Part shown: one piece after another, positions 18,054 to 26,872 of the stretch | Numbering within the stretch: position 1 is the first letter of the stretch | Layout: each line of letters begins with the position of its first letter | NCBI RefSeq assembly: GCF_005863245.1 | Contig: NZ_VBUT01000003.1 | Location: 248,001-312,000 of the forward strand | Length of the DNA stretch: 64,000 bases | DNA from: Nocardia cyriacigeorgica | Lineage (GTDB): Bacteria > Actinomycetota > Actinomycetes > Mycobacteriales > Mycobacteriaceae | Reading direction: 5' to 3' | Notes under the pieces: model-generated | Seen by the model: only the letters and a program-made list of their open reading frames with translations | What the model was told of the DNA's origin: nothing | Databases searched by the model: none | Made by a program: the position numbers and the translations under genes

Positions 18054-18800
18054 ATGTATCGCGTATTCGAAGCACTCGACGAGTTGGTCGCCATCGTCGA
18101 AGAGGCGCGCGGGATCCCTCCGACGCGCAACTGCATCGTGCCGCGCGGTGATGTGCTGGAACTGCTCGACGACGTCAGGGACGCCCTGCCCGGCGAACTC
18201 GACGACGCCCAGGACGTTCTCGATCACCGCGACAAGATCGTCACCGATGCCCGCAACGCCGCCGAAACGGCGGTGACCGGCGCCAACGAACAGGCCGCCG
18301 AGACCATCGAGAACGCGCGAGCCGAGGCCGACCGAATCCTCGCCGACGCGAAAGCGCACGCCGACCGCATGGTCGCCGAGGCTACCGCGCACGCCGATCA
18401 TCTGGTCGACACCGCAGAGGCCGAGGCCGCCCGGGTGGTCGCCGACGGCAATGCCGAATACGAGGCCCTCACCGGACGGGCCCGCGCGGAGTCCGAGCGG
18501 ATGATCGAGGCGGGCAAGGCCGCCTACGAGCGCTCGGTCGCCGAGGGCCAGGCCGAGCGGGATCGGCTGGTCGCGCAGACCGAAGTGGTGCGCGCCGCGC
18601 ACGCCGAATCGGCGCGGCTCATCGACGCCGCGCAGGCCGATTCGGACCGGATGCGCGAGGAGTGCGATCACTACGTCGACTCCAAGCTCGCCGAATTCGA
18701 GGAGACCCTCAACGGCACGCTGCGCATCGTCGGCCGCGGCCGTCAGCAGCTGCGTACCGGGATGGGCATGCCCGACTACGCCTCCGACTACCGCCGCTGA
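18054..18800 (+). CDS. sepIVA: Septation protein SepIVA (DivIVA-like coiled coil)
   Basis: Homologue of mycobacterial SepIVA (Rv2927c), a DivIVA-domain coiled-coil protein needed for septation and polar growth regulation. The 248-residue product begins MYRVFEALDEL, has a short N-terminal DivIVA-like region (PRGDVLELLDDVRDALPGEL), and then about 150 residues of Ala/Glu/Arg-rich heptads, predicted to be continuous coiled coil. It ends with the conserved LAEFEETLNGTLRIVGRGRQQLRT. The ATG at 18054 gives the mycobacterial N-terminus; a GTG two codons earlier is possible. Adjacent DUF177 and rpmF genes match the mycobacterial order. Confidence 0.9.
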   Translation: MYRVFEALDELVAIVEEARGIPPTRNCIVPRGDVLELLDDVRDALPGELDDAQDVLDHRDKIVTDARNAAETAVTGANEQAAETIENARAEADRILADAKAHADRMVAEATAHADHLVDTAEAEAARVVADGNAEYEALTGRARAESERMIEAGKAAYERSVAEGQAERDRLVAQTEVVRAAHAESARLIDAAQADSDRMREECDHYVDSKLAEFEETLNGTLRIVGRGRQQLRTGMGMPDYASDYRR

Positions 18801-18934
18801 GCCCCGCGACACATTCGACGGAGCGGGCCGCGGTTCCGCACGGTGCGCTGATCGGCTCGACTTTGGCCTGATGCATGCCGTCGCGTATTGTGGAGTGGTT
18901 GCCCATTCCCCCTGATCGTGAAGGTGAATTCGTT

Positions 18935-19618
18935 ATGCCCGCCGGTTCCGGTTCCGCCTCGCGTTCGCGTACCGGCTCACACCCGGTGTCCGACGCGGGT
19001 TTCGTGCTCGACATCCGTAATCTCGGCCGTGGCGCCGGGTCGATGCGCGAGCTGCGCCGCACGGTGACCACGACCGATCGTCTCGGACTCGACCTGATCG
19101 CCGTCCCCGTCGGCACCGAAGTCGAGCTCGATCTGCGCTTGCAGTCGGTCTCCGAGGGTGTGCTGATCACCGGAACGGTGTCGGCGTCGCTGGTCGGCGA
19201 ATGCTCGCGCTGCCTCGAATCGTTCGACGACGAGATCGCGCTGTCGCTGACCGAGCTGTTCGCCTACCCCGACAGCACCACCGAGCAGACCACCTCCGAG
19301 GACGAGGTGTACCGGATGGCCGACGATCTCATCGACCTCGAGCCCGTTATCGTCGACGCCCTCGGCGTCGAGCTCCCGCTGCAACCGCTGTGCACGCCCG
19401 ACTGCGCCGGACTGTGCCCGGAATGCGGCGTGCGGATGGCGATTGCGGGTTCTGATCATGGGCATGAGATACTTGACCCTCGCTGGGCCGGGCTGGCGAA
19501 GTTCGCCGCCGATTCACCCAGCACCGGCAGCCCCGATGAGGGTGCCGCCACCCCAGACCGTTCCGCCGAACAGGCAGACACTGCCGACCGGGCAGAGACA
19601 CAGACAGAGGAGAAGTAG
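18935..19618 (+). CDS. DUF177 (YceD) family protein
   Basis: A 227-residue member of the YceD/DUF177 family, widely encoded directly upstream of rpmF and in some bacteria tied to 23S rRNA maturation; the biochemical role is not settled. The core runs from about residue 20 to 180 and holds paired cysteines in ECSRCLESF and [13 protein letters not shown] that may bind zinc. The last 40 residues are acidic and low complexity. The ATG at 18935 has a GAAGGTGA site 7 bases upstream; an in-frame upstream ATG at 18875 lacks one. Translation of rpmF starts 2 bases after the stop. Confidence 0.87.
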   Translation: MPAGSGSASRSRTGSHPVSDAGFVLDIRNLGRGAGSMRELRRTVTTTDRLGLDLIAVPVGTEVELDLRLQSVSEGVLITGTVSASLVGECSRCLESFDDEIALSLTELFAYPDSTTEQTTSEDEVYRMADDLIDLEPVIVDALGVELPLQPLCTPDCAGLCPECGVRMAIAGSDHGHEILDPRWAGLAKFAADSPSTGSPDEGAATPDRSAEQADTADRAETQTEEK

Positions 19619-19620
19619 TC

Positions 19621-19803
19621 GTGGCCGTTCCCAAGCGCCGGATGTCCCGTTCCAACACCAGGTCGCGGCGCAGCCAGTGGAAGGCTGTCGCGCCTACCCT
19701 CGTCACCTGCCCGAACCGGGCCTGCGGCGAGAAGACCCTGCCGCACATCGCCTGCCCGTCCTGCGGCACCTACAAGGGCCGCCAGGTCACCTCTGCGGTC
19801 TGA
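19621..19803 (+). CDS. rpmF: 50S ribosomal protein L32
   Basis: Small basic ribosomal protein of 60 residues beginning [16 protein letters not shown] after the initiator GTG. It keeps four cysteines in CPNRACG and CPSCG, the zinc-binding form of L32. It lies between the DUF177 gene and rnc in what looks like one operon. Confidence 0.97.
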   Translation: MAVPKRRMSRSNTRSRRSQWKAVAPTLVTCPNRACGEKTLPHIACPSCGTYKGRQVTSAV

Positions 19804-19817
19804 GCACCAGATCAGCC

Positions 19818-20540
19818 GTGACCGCCGGTAAGGACGAACTCGGCCCCTCCGGTGACCACGCGAGCCTGCTCGCCGCACTCGGTGTCGAGATACGGCCGGA
19901 GCTGCTGACGCTCGCGCTCACCCACCGCTCGTACGCGTACGAGAACGGTGGACTCCCGACCAACGAGCGCCTGGAATTCCTGGGCGACTCGGTGCTCGGG
20001 CTGAGCATCACCGAACGGCTCTACCACGAGCACCCGGACAAATCCGAGGGCGAGCTCGCCAAGCTGCGCGCCAGCGTGGTCAATATGCACGCGCTCGCCG
20101 AGGTCGCCCGCGGTCTCGGCGAGGGCGGGCTCGGCGCGCACCTGCTGCTCGGCAAGGGTGAAGAACTCACCGGCGGCCGGGACAAGCCGAGCATCCTCGC
20201 CGACGGCATGGAGTCACTGCTGGGTGCCGTGCATCTCGAGCACGGCATCGAGGTCGCCCGCGGCGTGGTGCTGCGGCTGTTCGCCGACCTGCTCGAGCGT
20301 GGCCCCCGGATGGGTGCCGGGCTCGACTGGAAGACCAGCCTGCAGGAGCTCACCGCCGAACGCGGTCTCGGCGTGCCCAGCTACGAGATCACCTCGACCG
20401 GGCCCGACCACGACAAGGAATTCACCGCGACCACGGTGATCGGCGGTCAGGCCTACGGTCAGGGCGTCGGCCGATCCAAGAAGGAAGCCGAGCAGAAGGC
20501 CGCGGGAGCCGCCTACCAGGCGCTCACCGCAGAATCCTGA
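19818..20540 (+). CDS. rnc: Ribonuclease III
   Basis: Double-strand-specific endonuclease that processes rRNA precursors and regulatory RNAs. The 240-residue product has the signature [13 protein letters not shown] near residues 49-61, with the catalytic acids, a second acidic patch [12 protein letters not shown] near residue 128, and a C-terminal dsRNA-binding domain ([10 protein letters not shown] to [16 protein letters not shown]). The GTG at 19818 is the first start after the rpmF stop and gives a normal length. The mutM start follows the stop by a single base. Confidence 0.95.
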   Translation: MTAGKDELGPSGDHASLLAALGVEIRPELLTLALTHRSYAYENGGLPTNERLEFLGDSVLGLSITERLYHEHPDKSEGELAKLRASVVNMHALAEVARGLGEGGLGAHLLLGKGEELTGGRDKPSILADGMESLLGAVHLEHGIEVARGVVLRLFADLLERGPRMGAGLDWKTSLQELTAERGLGVPSYEITSTGPDHDKEFTATTVIGGQAYGQGVGRSKKEAEQKAAGAAYQALTAES

Positions 20541-20541
20541 C

Positions 20542-21408
20542 GTGCCCGAACTCCCCGAAGTCGAGGTCGTGCGGCGTGGGCTGGCCGGCCATGTGGCCGG
20601 CCATGTCATCGACGCGGTGGCCGTCAGCCATCCGCGCTCGGTCCGCCGTCATCTCGAAGGCGCCGCCGACCTCGCCGCACGACTGTCCGGCCTGCGCGTC
20701 ACCGCCGCCGAACGGCGCGGCAAATACCTGTGGCTGACCTTCGACGACCCCGACCTCGCGCTGGTGGTCCATCTCGGGATGAGCGGCCAGATGCTGATCC
20801 GCCCGGCCGACGCGCCGGTGGAAAAGCACGCCCACATCCGCGCCACCCTCGATAACGGCTCCGAGCTGCGTTTCGTCGACCAGCGCACCTTCGGCGGCTG
20901 GGCACTGGCCGATCTGGTGGAGGTGGACGGCACCCGCATCCCCGAACCGGTCGCCCATATCGCCCGCGATCCGCTGGATCCGCGCTTCGATGCCGAGGCG
21001 GTGGTGGCCGCGATCCGGGCCAAGCGCACCGAGATCAAACGGGTGCTGCTCGACCAGACGGTCATCTCCGGCGTCGGCAACATCTACGCCGACGAGGCGC
21101 TGTGGCGGGCGAAGATCCACGGCTGCCGCCTCGCCACCGGGCTCACCAGACCGGTGCTGCGTACGCTGCTCACCGAGGCCGCGGCCGTCATGCGTGATGC
21201 TCTCGCGGCCGGCGGTACCTCGTTCGACGCGCTGTATGTCGACGTCAACGGCGATTCCGGCTACTTCGAGCGCTCCCTGGCCGTCTACGGCCGCGCCGAC
21301 CGGCCGTGTCCACGCTGCGGTGCGCCGATCGTGCGGGAGAAGTTCATGAACCGCTCCTCGTATTCGTGTCCGCGATGCCAGCCGAAGCCTCGCCGCGGCA
21401 CCCGATAG
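20542..21408 (+). CDS. mutM: Formamidopyrimidine-DNA glycosylase (Fpg/MutM)
   Basis: Base-excision repair glycosylase/lyase that removes oxidised purines such as 8-oxoguanine. The 288-residue protein begins [14 protein letters not shown], with the catalytic N-terminal proline and adjacent glutamate. It carries the helix-two-turn-helix region [17 protein letters not shown] near residue 178 and ends in a CPRCG...CPRCQ zinc finger. The start is GTG. The rnc-mutM adjacency is conserved with mycobacteria. Confidence 0.96.
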   Translation: MPELPEVEVVRRGLAGHVAGHVIDAVAVSHPRSVRRHLEGAADLAARLSGLRVTAAERRGKYLWLTFDDPDLALVVHLGMSGQMLIRPADAPVEKHAHIRATLDNGSELRFVDQRTFGGWALADLVEVDGTRIPEPVAHIARDPLDPRFDAEAVVAAIRAKRTEIKRVLLDQTVISGVGNIYADEALWRAKIHGCRLATGLTRPVLRTLLTEAAAVMRDALAAGGTSFDALYVDVNGDSGYFERSLAVYGRADRPCPRCGAPIVREKFMNRSSYSCPRCQPKPRRGTR

Positions 21409-21465
21409 CGAGCTACCGTTTCTGCATACGGCTCTACCGAGACACCGGCCGTGCAGGAAGGACAC

Positions 21466-22047
21466 ATGCGCAAGCTCACCTACTACGTCGCATCCACCAT
21501 CGACGGGTTCATCGCCACCGAGGACGGGTCGGTCGACTTCTTCCCGGTCGGCGGCGACCACGGCCCGGCGATCACGGCGCAGTACCCCGAGACGCTGCCG
21601 ACCAAAGTGCGCGAGGCGCTCGGGATCGATAAGCGCAACGCCAACTTCGATACGGTGCTGATGGGCCGCAAGACCCACGATTTCGGGGTGCGCACCGGCA
21701 CCTCCAGCCCGTACGCGCATCTGCGTCAGTTCGTGGTCTCCACGACCATGACCGAAAGCCCGGACCCGGCCGTCGAGCTGATCTCGGCCGACCCGCTGGC
21801 CAGGGTGCGCGAACTCAAACGCGACAAGGGGCTCGGCATCTGGCTGTGCGGCGGCGGCGAACTGGCCCAGGTGCTGCTGCCGGAGATCGACCAGATCTTC
21901 CTCAAGCTCTATCCGATCGTGCTCGGCCGCGGCCGCTCGCTCTTCGGCGATGGCCCCAAGCTGCCCGAGCCGACCCGGTTCCGGGTCATCACCAGCCAGG
22001 TCTTCGAGGACGGGGTGGCCTTCGTGAAGTACGCCAGGATCCGATAG
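21466..22047 (+). CDS. Dihydrofolate-reductase-like (RibD C-terminal domain) protein
   Basis: A 193-residue single-domain reductase-fold protein. It begins RKLTYYVASTIDGFIATEDGS and contains LMGRKTHDFG and IWLCGGGELAQVLLPEIDQIFLKLYPIVLGRGRSLF, the usual pattern of the RibD_C/DHFR-like family, many members of which are NADPH reductases of unknown substrate. The ATG at 21466 sits 3 bases after AGGAAGGA; the upstream GTG at 21451 is less well placed. It opens a block of genes absent from the mycobacterial mutM-OsmC junction. Confidence 0.8.
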   Translation: MRKLTYYVASTIDGFIATEDGSVDFFPVGGDHGPAITAQYPETLPTKVREALGIDKRNANFDTVLMGRKTHDFGVRTGTSSPYAHLRQFVVSTTMTESPDPAVELISADPLARVRELKRDKGLGIWLCGGGELAQVLLPEIDQIFLKLYPIVLGRGRSLFGDGPKLPEPTRFRVITSQVFEDGVAFVKYARIR

Positions 22048-22053
22048 GCCGGG

Positions 22054-23115
22054 GTGGACGGCGATCCGACCGGAACACCGGACCCGGCTACAGTGCCGGG
22101 GCCGGTGGCGGCACTGCGCGAGATCGGATTCTGGCTCGAGCGGGAGCGGGCGAAGACGCATCGGGTGCAGGCCTACCGACGGGCCGCCGATATCGTCGAC
22201 GGGCTCAGCGAGGACGAACGCGCCGCCAGGCAGGCGGCGGGCAGCTGGCAGGAGCTGGCGGGGATCGGGCCGAAGACCGCCGCCGTCATCGAGCAGGCGT
22301 ATTCCGGTGTGGTGCCGCGGTATCTGACCGAGCTGCGCGCCGCCGCCGAACCGATCGGCATCGAAGGCAGGTCGTTGCGGCGGCTGCTGCGCGGTGACCT
22401 GCACACCCACTCCGACTGGTCCGACGGCGGCAGCCCGATCGCGGAGATGATGCGCACCGCGGCCGCGCTGGGCCACGAATACTGTGCGCTGACCGATCAT
22501 TCGCCGCGACTGACCGTGGCCAACGGGCTCTCGGCAGAGCGGCTGCGGCGTCAGCTCGACGTGGTCGCGGAGCTGAATGCCGAACTCGCGCCGTTTCGCA
22601 TCCTCACCGGCATCGAGGTCGACATCCTCGACGACGGCAGCCTCGATCAGGACCCCGACCTGCTCAAGGAGCTGGATATCGTGGTGGCCAGCGTGCATTC
22701 GCGGCTGCGCGACGACCGCGAGACCATGACCAAGCGGATGGTCTACGCGGTGGCCAATCCGCTGGTCGATGTGCTCGGGCACTGCACAGGGCGGCTGGTG
22801 CTCGGTGGGCGCGGCACCCGGCCGGAATCGGATTTCGACGCCGAGCTGGTCTTCGAGGCGTGCCGGCGCTTCGGCACCGCGGTCGAGATCAACAGCAGGC
22901 CCGAACGGCAGGACCCGCCGAGCCGGTTGATGCGGCTCGCGGTCGAGATCGGTTGTGAATTCGCCGTCGACACCGATGCGCACGCTCCCGGCCAACTGGA
23001 TTGGCAAGGCTATGGTTGTGCCCGCGCCGTCGCCAACGAAGTGCCGCCCGAACGTGTCATCAATACCCGTCCGGTGGACGAATTGCTGGCCTGGACGCGA
23101 CAATCCGGGGCTTGA
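22054..23115 (+). CDS. PHP-domain phosphoesterase with N-terminal helix-hairpin-helix region
   Basis: A 353-residue protein. The first 110 residues resemble the N-terminal helical and helix-hairpin-helix part of DNA polymerase X (WQELAGIGPKTAAVIEQAYSG). The rest is a PHP metallo-phosphoesterase: GDLHTHSDWSDGG near residue 114, CALTDHSPR near residue 147, GIEVDILDDG near residue 189, and DTDAHAPGQL near residue 309 supply metal ligands. It resembles the C-terminal part of bacterial PolX without the polymerase palm. Likely a nucleic-acid repair phosphatase or nuclease; the substrate is unknown. Confidence 0.78.
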   Translation: MDGDPTGTPDPATVPGPVAALREIGFWLERERAKTHRVQAYRRAADIVDGLSEDERAARQAAGSWQELAGIGPKTAAVIEQAYSGVVPRYLTELRAAAEPIGIEGRSLRRLLRGDLHTHSDWSDGGSPIAEMMRTAAALGHEYCALTDHSPRLTVANGLSAERLRRQLDVVAELNAELAPFRILTGIEVDILDDGSLDQDPDLLKELDIVVASVHSRLRDDRETMTKRMVYAVANPLVDVLGHCTGRLVLGGRGTRPESDFDAELVFEACRRFGTAVEINSRPERQDPPSRLMRLAVEIGCEFAVDTDAHAPGQLDWQGYGCARAVANEVPPERVINTRPVDELLAWTRQSGA

Positions 23116-23227
23116 TCGCGCGCGGAGTTTGATTAACTGTTGGCGAACAATCCGGCCGACGCTGGTGAATTGCGCCGGGCGTGGCCGAAAATGATTGCCA
23201 CGCATTTTCGTTGGGGAGGGACATCCA

Positions 23228-24748
23228 GTGGGCGGCTTTCCGCTAGAGATCGTGCTCGCGCTCATCGGTATCGCGGTGCCGGTCGGGGCCTTCCTGTGGG
23301 AGTTCGTCTTCGTCGGGCGTAAACAGCTCGGCTACCGGGTGCAGATGGATACACCGGTCACCGGTGAGATCGAATCGGTGTTTCCCGGTGTGCTGCCGCA
23401 GCTGCGGCCGCAGGCCGACGGGGCCAGCCCCGATCTGAAGGACCTGTCGGTGGTCCTGATGCGGATCGAGAACAGCGGCGCCACCTCGCTCGACAGCGCC
23501 GACTACGGCGTCCCCGACAACGGCCGCGCCGGGCTGCACCTGCGGTTCCCGCAGCGGCGGGTGATCGGTATGGCCGTCACCGAACTCAGCGATCCCGCGC
23601 TCGGCGATCTGCTCGAACCCGACTCTGGCATCGCGGTGCGGGAGACCTCCGACAATGTCGGGATCATCGACCTGCCCCGGGTGCCCCTGAATCGGGCCGA
23701 CCATTACAAGATCCTGGCCATCCTGCAACGGTCGGCGGGTACGGGGGAGTATCCGCCGCCGCGGTTGCAAGGCATGATCAAGGGCGGCCGGGTCACCGAA
23801 ACCCGCAGCCAGACCGGTATTCCGTTGTTCATGATCGCGCTCATCGCGTTTCTGGTGGTGGTGATCGTCGCGCAATTCATCGTCGCGGCGGTCGAGCGCG
23901 GGAAGGCGCCGCTCGGATGCGCCGACGGGAAGCTGACCGTGGTCGGGTCGACAGCCTTCGAAGAGGTGATACGGCAGGCGGCCGACGTCTACAAGCACAG
24001 CTGCCGCGGCGCCCGATTCGAATTCGCCTTCGAGGGCAGCGAGCCGGGCATGAACCGGCTGGAATCCGAGGGTAACGACAATCCCGCACTGCTCGCCATC
24101 GCCGACGGTCCGATGGGTGTGGACTATCCGGAGCTGGTGGAGCGGCCGCTGGCCCTGTCGCTGTTCAGCGTCATCGTGCACCCCGGAACGAAAATCCGGC
24201 ACCTGACCGTCGAGCAGATCCGCGATCTGTACGCCGGGCGGGTGCAGAACTGGAGCCAGTTGGGCGGCGCGGATCTGCCGGTGCGGCTGATCAACCGGCA
24301 TCCGGGGTCCGGTACGCGCCGCACCTTCGAGGCCAGGCTGCTCGATGGTGAGCAGCCGCCCGCGCGCGATGCCACCTGCCGGGAGATCCGCCGCGAGCCG
24401 GGACCGGGCCGCTGCGATGTGGCCGTCACCAAGGACATGCTGGCCGCGGTGGCCGAGACACCCGGCGCGATCGGCTACGCCGAGCACGCCGACGCCGCCG
24501 AATCCACGCAGGTCGCGACGGTGACCATCAACGGTCAGCGGGCCACAAGGGAAGCGGCCGCCAACCGCATCTATCCGTTCTGGGGCATCGAGTACGCCTA
24601 CAGCTACGGCGATTTCGCGCCCGGCTCGCTGGGTGCGAGCTTCCTGCGGTTCCTCACCGAGGCCGGTGGGGAAGACGTGATCCGGGCCGCCGGGAACATG
24701 CCGTGCCGGGATCTGGCCTACCCGTCGATGTGCCGTCCGTTCCCATGA
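23228..24748 (+). CDS. Membrane-anchored PstS-like substrate-binding protein
   Basis: A 506-residue protein in three parts. An N-terminal membrane helix (about residues 5-28) is followed by a 150-residue domain I cannot name (LGYRVQMDTPVTGEIESVFPG onward). A second membrane helix at about 198-222 (LFMIALIAFLVVVIVAQFIV) leads to a C-terminal phosphate-binding-protein-like domain. That last domain shows LTVVGSTAFEEVI, the PstS-like hinge DLYAGRVQNWSQLGG near residue 339, and NRHPGSGTRRTFEARL, the usual anion-binding loop. No transporter genes are adjacent, so a sensing role is as likely as uptake. The GTG at 23228 has a GGGGAGGGA site. Confidence 0.72.
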   Translation: MGGFPLEIVLALIGIAVPVGAFLWEFVFVGRKQLGYRVQMDTPVTGEIESVFPGVLPQLRPQADGASPDLKDLSVVLMRIENSGATSLDSADYGVPDNGRAGLHLRFPQRRVIGMAVTELSDPALGDLLEPDSGIAVRETSDNVGIIDLPRVPLNRADHYKILAILQRSAGTGEYPPPRLQGMIKGGRVTETRSQTGIPLFMIALIAFLVVVIVAQFIVAAVERGKAPLGCADGKLTVVGSTAFEEVIRQAADVYKHSCRGARFEFAFEGSEPGMNRLESEGNDNPALLAIADGPMGVDYPELVERPLALSLFSVIVHPGTKIRHLTVEQIRDLYAGRVQNWSQLGGADLPVRLINRHPGSGTRRTFEARLLDGEQPPARDATCREIRREPGPGRCDVAVTKDMLAAVAETPGAIGYAEHADAAESTQVATVTINGQRATREAAANRIYPFWGIEYAYSYGDFAPGSLGASFLRFLTEAGGEDVIRAAGNMPCRDLAYPSMCRPFP

Positions 24749-24754
24749 GTTCGG

Positions 24755-24782
24755 TGGCCGAACCTGTCGGTGGGTTCGGCCA
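24755..24782. terminator. Hairpin after the PstS-like gene
   Basis: Arms TGGCCGAACC and GGTTCGGCCA pair perfectly over 10 bp with an 8-base loop, 7 bases after the stop and 12 bases before the next start. Confidence 0.65.
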
Positions 24783-24794
24783 TAATCGACGACC

Positions 24795-25898
24795 ATGCGG
24801 GAGTTGTCGTTACGTGAGTTGAATCGGACGTTGCTGGTGCGCCAGCGGCTGGCCGAACGTGTCGACGACGCGCCGCTCGAGGTGATCCGGCATCTGGTGG
24901 CGGTACAGGGGCAGGATCCGAACTGGCCTTATGTGGGGCTGTGGGCGCGGGTGAACGGGTTCCGGCATGCCGATCTCGAAGAACTGCTGCGGGCACAGAA
25001 GGTGGTGCGTTCCACTCTGATCCGCCGCACCATGCATCTGGCCACCGCCGAGGACTACCGGTGGCTGCGCCCGACCCTCCAGCCGTGGGTCGATTCGCTG
25101 CTGAAAGCGGCCTACTACCGCGACGAGATCGAGGGCGTCGACCTCACCGCGCTCGCCGCGCACGGCAGGCGCCTGCTCACCGGCCGGATGCTCGCGCGCG
25201 GTGAACTGGGCAAGATGCTCGCCGAGCACTTCCCCGACCGGCACACCCGCCGCCTCGCCGACACCGTCGAGGTGCTGGTGCCGCTGGCGCACAGTGCCGA
25301 TACGGCGGCGTGGGGGCGCTGGCGCAATCGCTACGTCACCGTGGGGCTCGCCGAGGAATGGATCGGCGCACCGCTGGCCGAGGCCGATCTCGACACCCTC
25401 GTGCTGCGCTATCTCGCCGGCTTCGGGCCCGCCACGGTCGCCGATATCCAAGCCTGGTCCGGCACCACCCGCCTCGCCGCCGTGATCGCCCGGCTGCGCC
25501 CGCAGCTGCGGGTCTTCCGTGACGAGGAGGGCCGCGAACTCTTCGACGTCCCGGACGCGCCCATCGCCGCGGGCGAGCTCCCCGTCCCGGTGCGCTTCCT
25601 GCCCGCCTTCGACAACGCGCTGCTCGGCCACAAGGACCGTCGCCGCGTGATCTCCGAACCGGACCGGCAACGCACCGCCAAGGAAGCGTCCGCCGGGATA
25701 CCGGCGTATCTGGTCGACGGATTCGTGCACGGACGGTGGCTGCTGGACGGCACCACGATCCGGATCCTGCCGTGGCATCCACTCACGGCCGCCATCGAGC
25801 AGGCGGTGCTTGACGAGGCCGCGGCGCTGGTTGCGTTCATCCTGCCGGGGGAGGAGGGCGAGATCGTCATCGACCGGTCCGAGCTGAACGGCTCGTGA
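24795..25898 (+). CDS. Winged-helix DNA-binding protein, AlkZ-like (HTH_42) DNA glycosylase candidate
   Basis: A 367-residue member of the HTH_42/YcaQ-AlkZ family, tandem winged-helix proteins that include DNA glycosylases unhooking bulky or cross-linked adducts. The N-terminus LSLRELNRTLLVRQRLAER is typical, and VAVQGQDPNWPYVGLWAR (about residues 36-53) contains a Q-x-Q like the catalytic motif of AlkZ. The C-terminal part has FLPAFDNALLGHKDRRRV, a hallmark of the family. Whether it acts on a natural-product adduct or general cross-links cannot be told. No biosynthetic cluster is adjacent. Confidence 0.75.
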   Translation: MRELSLRELNRTLLVRQRLAERVDDAPLEVIRHLVAVQGQDPNWPYVGLWARVNGFRHADLEELLRAQKVVRSTLIRRTMHLATAEDYRWLRPTLQPWVDSLLKAAYYRDEIEGVDLTALAAHGRRLLTGRMLARGELGKMLAEHFPDRHTRRLADTVEVLVPLAHSADTAAWGRWRNRYVTVGLAEEWIGAPLAEADLDTLVLRYLAGFGPATVADIQAWSGTTRLAAVIARLRPQLRVFRDEEGRELFDVPDAPIAAGELPVPVRFLPAFDNALLGHKDRRRVISEPDRQRTAKEASAGIPAYLVDGFVHGRWLLDGTTIRILPWHPLTAAIEQAVLDEAAALVAFILPGEEGEIVIDRSELNGS

Positions 25899-25912
25899 GC
25901 CTCGGCAGGTGA

Positions 25913-25947
25913 GCGCCGCCCGCCCGGACGAACCGGGCGGGCGGCGC
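25913..25947. terminator. Bidirectional terminator between the AlkZ-like gene and kdpC
   Basis: Arms GCGCCGCCCGCCCGG and CCGGGCGGGCGGCGC form a perfect 15-bp stem with a 5-base loop between two convergent genes. Confidence 0.85.
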
Positions 25948-25986
25948 AGTGGTCGGTATCGCCGGACGGCCACCGGCGGGTGCCGA

Positions 25987-26871
25987 TCAGGTCCGGAACG
26001 GATAGGTGCGGTCCAGGTCCAGGTTGAGTTCGACGACGTTCACTCGCGGTTCGCCCAGGAAGCCGAGGGTCCGGCCGTCGGTGTGGGTCTCGACCAGCGT
26101 GCGCACCTGGTCCTCGGTGATGTGCCGGGCGGCGGCGATCCGGCGGATCTGGATCGCGGCGTAAGCGGGGGAGATGTGCGGGTCCAGGCCGCTGCCGCTC
26201 GCTGTCACCGCGTCCGCGGGGACGGCGGGGGCCTCGGGTGCGTCACCTCGGATCGGGACGATGCGGCCGGTGGAGTAATCGGCGCCGGGTTCGGCACATT
26301 CGACCGGGACACCCAGGTAGCTGCTGACGAACGGCTCGACTGGGCACAGCTCGTTCACACTGACCACCCGCACCGGTGCGCTCACCTCACCGGTGCCGTC
26401 GCGCGGCCCGATCACCGAGAGCACCGCGCCTACCCCGTCTTTCGTGCAGAACGGGCGGGAACCGTCGACCCCCTCACGGTCGGCGATCTCCTTGCTGCGG
26501 GTGCAGACGGTGGTGAGCAGGCTGGTGCGGTCGGCGGTGTCCACGATGTCCTCGGGGCCGAGGTTGCTCGCGGAGGTCGACAGGGGGTCGTAGCCGTCGC
26601 CCGCGGCGGACGGGCGGGACTGGAAATACTGCGGCAGCGCATGGCCGTCGGCGTCGGTGAACGCTTGGCCGATCAGGCTGGAGCCGACCAGTTTTCCGTC
26701 GGCGTGCAGCAGGGAACCCTCGGCTTTGTCGTTCAATCCGGGCAACTGGCCCGCCGCGAAGACCGCGAGTGGATAGGCGATTCCGGTGATGGCGGTCAGC
26801 ATGAGCAGCGCCCGTACCGCGGCCAGGTGCTGGCGGATCCAGGTGGATTTCCGCATCGAGAACACAGACAT
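25987..26871 (-). CDS. kdpC: Potassium-transporting ATPase subunit KdpC
   Basis: Assembly and ATP-affinity subunit of the high-affinity K+ pump. The product is 294 residues, longer than the roughly 190 of E. coli KdpC. One N-terminal membrane helix (ALLMLTAITGIAYPLAVFAAG, about residues 21-41) is followed by the conserved GSLLHADGKLVGSSLIGQAF and YFQSRPSAAG, and by SGSGLDPHISPAYAAIQIRRIA near the C-terminus. The extra length is an insertion around residues 100-200 with several cysteines, outside the conserved core. The ATG at 26871 is just after the kdpB stop; a second ATG five codons later is possible. Confidence 0.93.
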   Translation of the reverse strand: MSVFSMRKSTWIRQHLAAVRALLMLTAITGIAYPLAVFAAGQLPGLNDKAEGSLLHADGKLVGSSLIGQAFTDADGHALPQYFQSRPSAAGDGYDPLSTSASNLGPEDIVDTADRTSLLTTVCTRSKEIADREGVDGSRPFCTKDGVGAVLSVIGPRDGTGEVSAPVRVVSVNELCPVEPFVSSYLGVPVECAEPGADYSTGRIVPIRGDAPEAPAVPADAVTASGSGLDPHISPAYAAIQIRRIAAARHITEDQVRTLVETHTDGRTLGFLGEPRVNVVELNLDLDRTYPFRT

Positions 26872-26872
26872 A

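Noticed and set aside
20524..23265. 913-codon frame opposite mutM, the DHFR-like gene and the PHP gene
   Set aside because: It spans three well-supported plus-strand genes and contains no recognisable domain.
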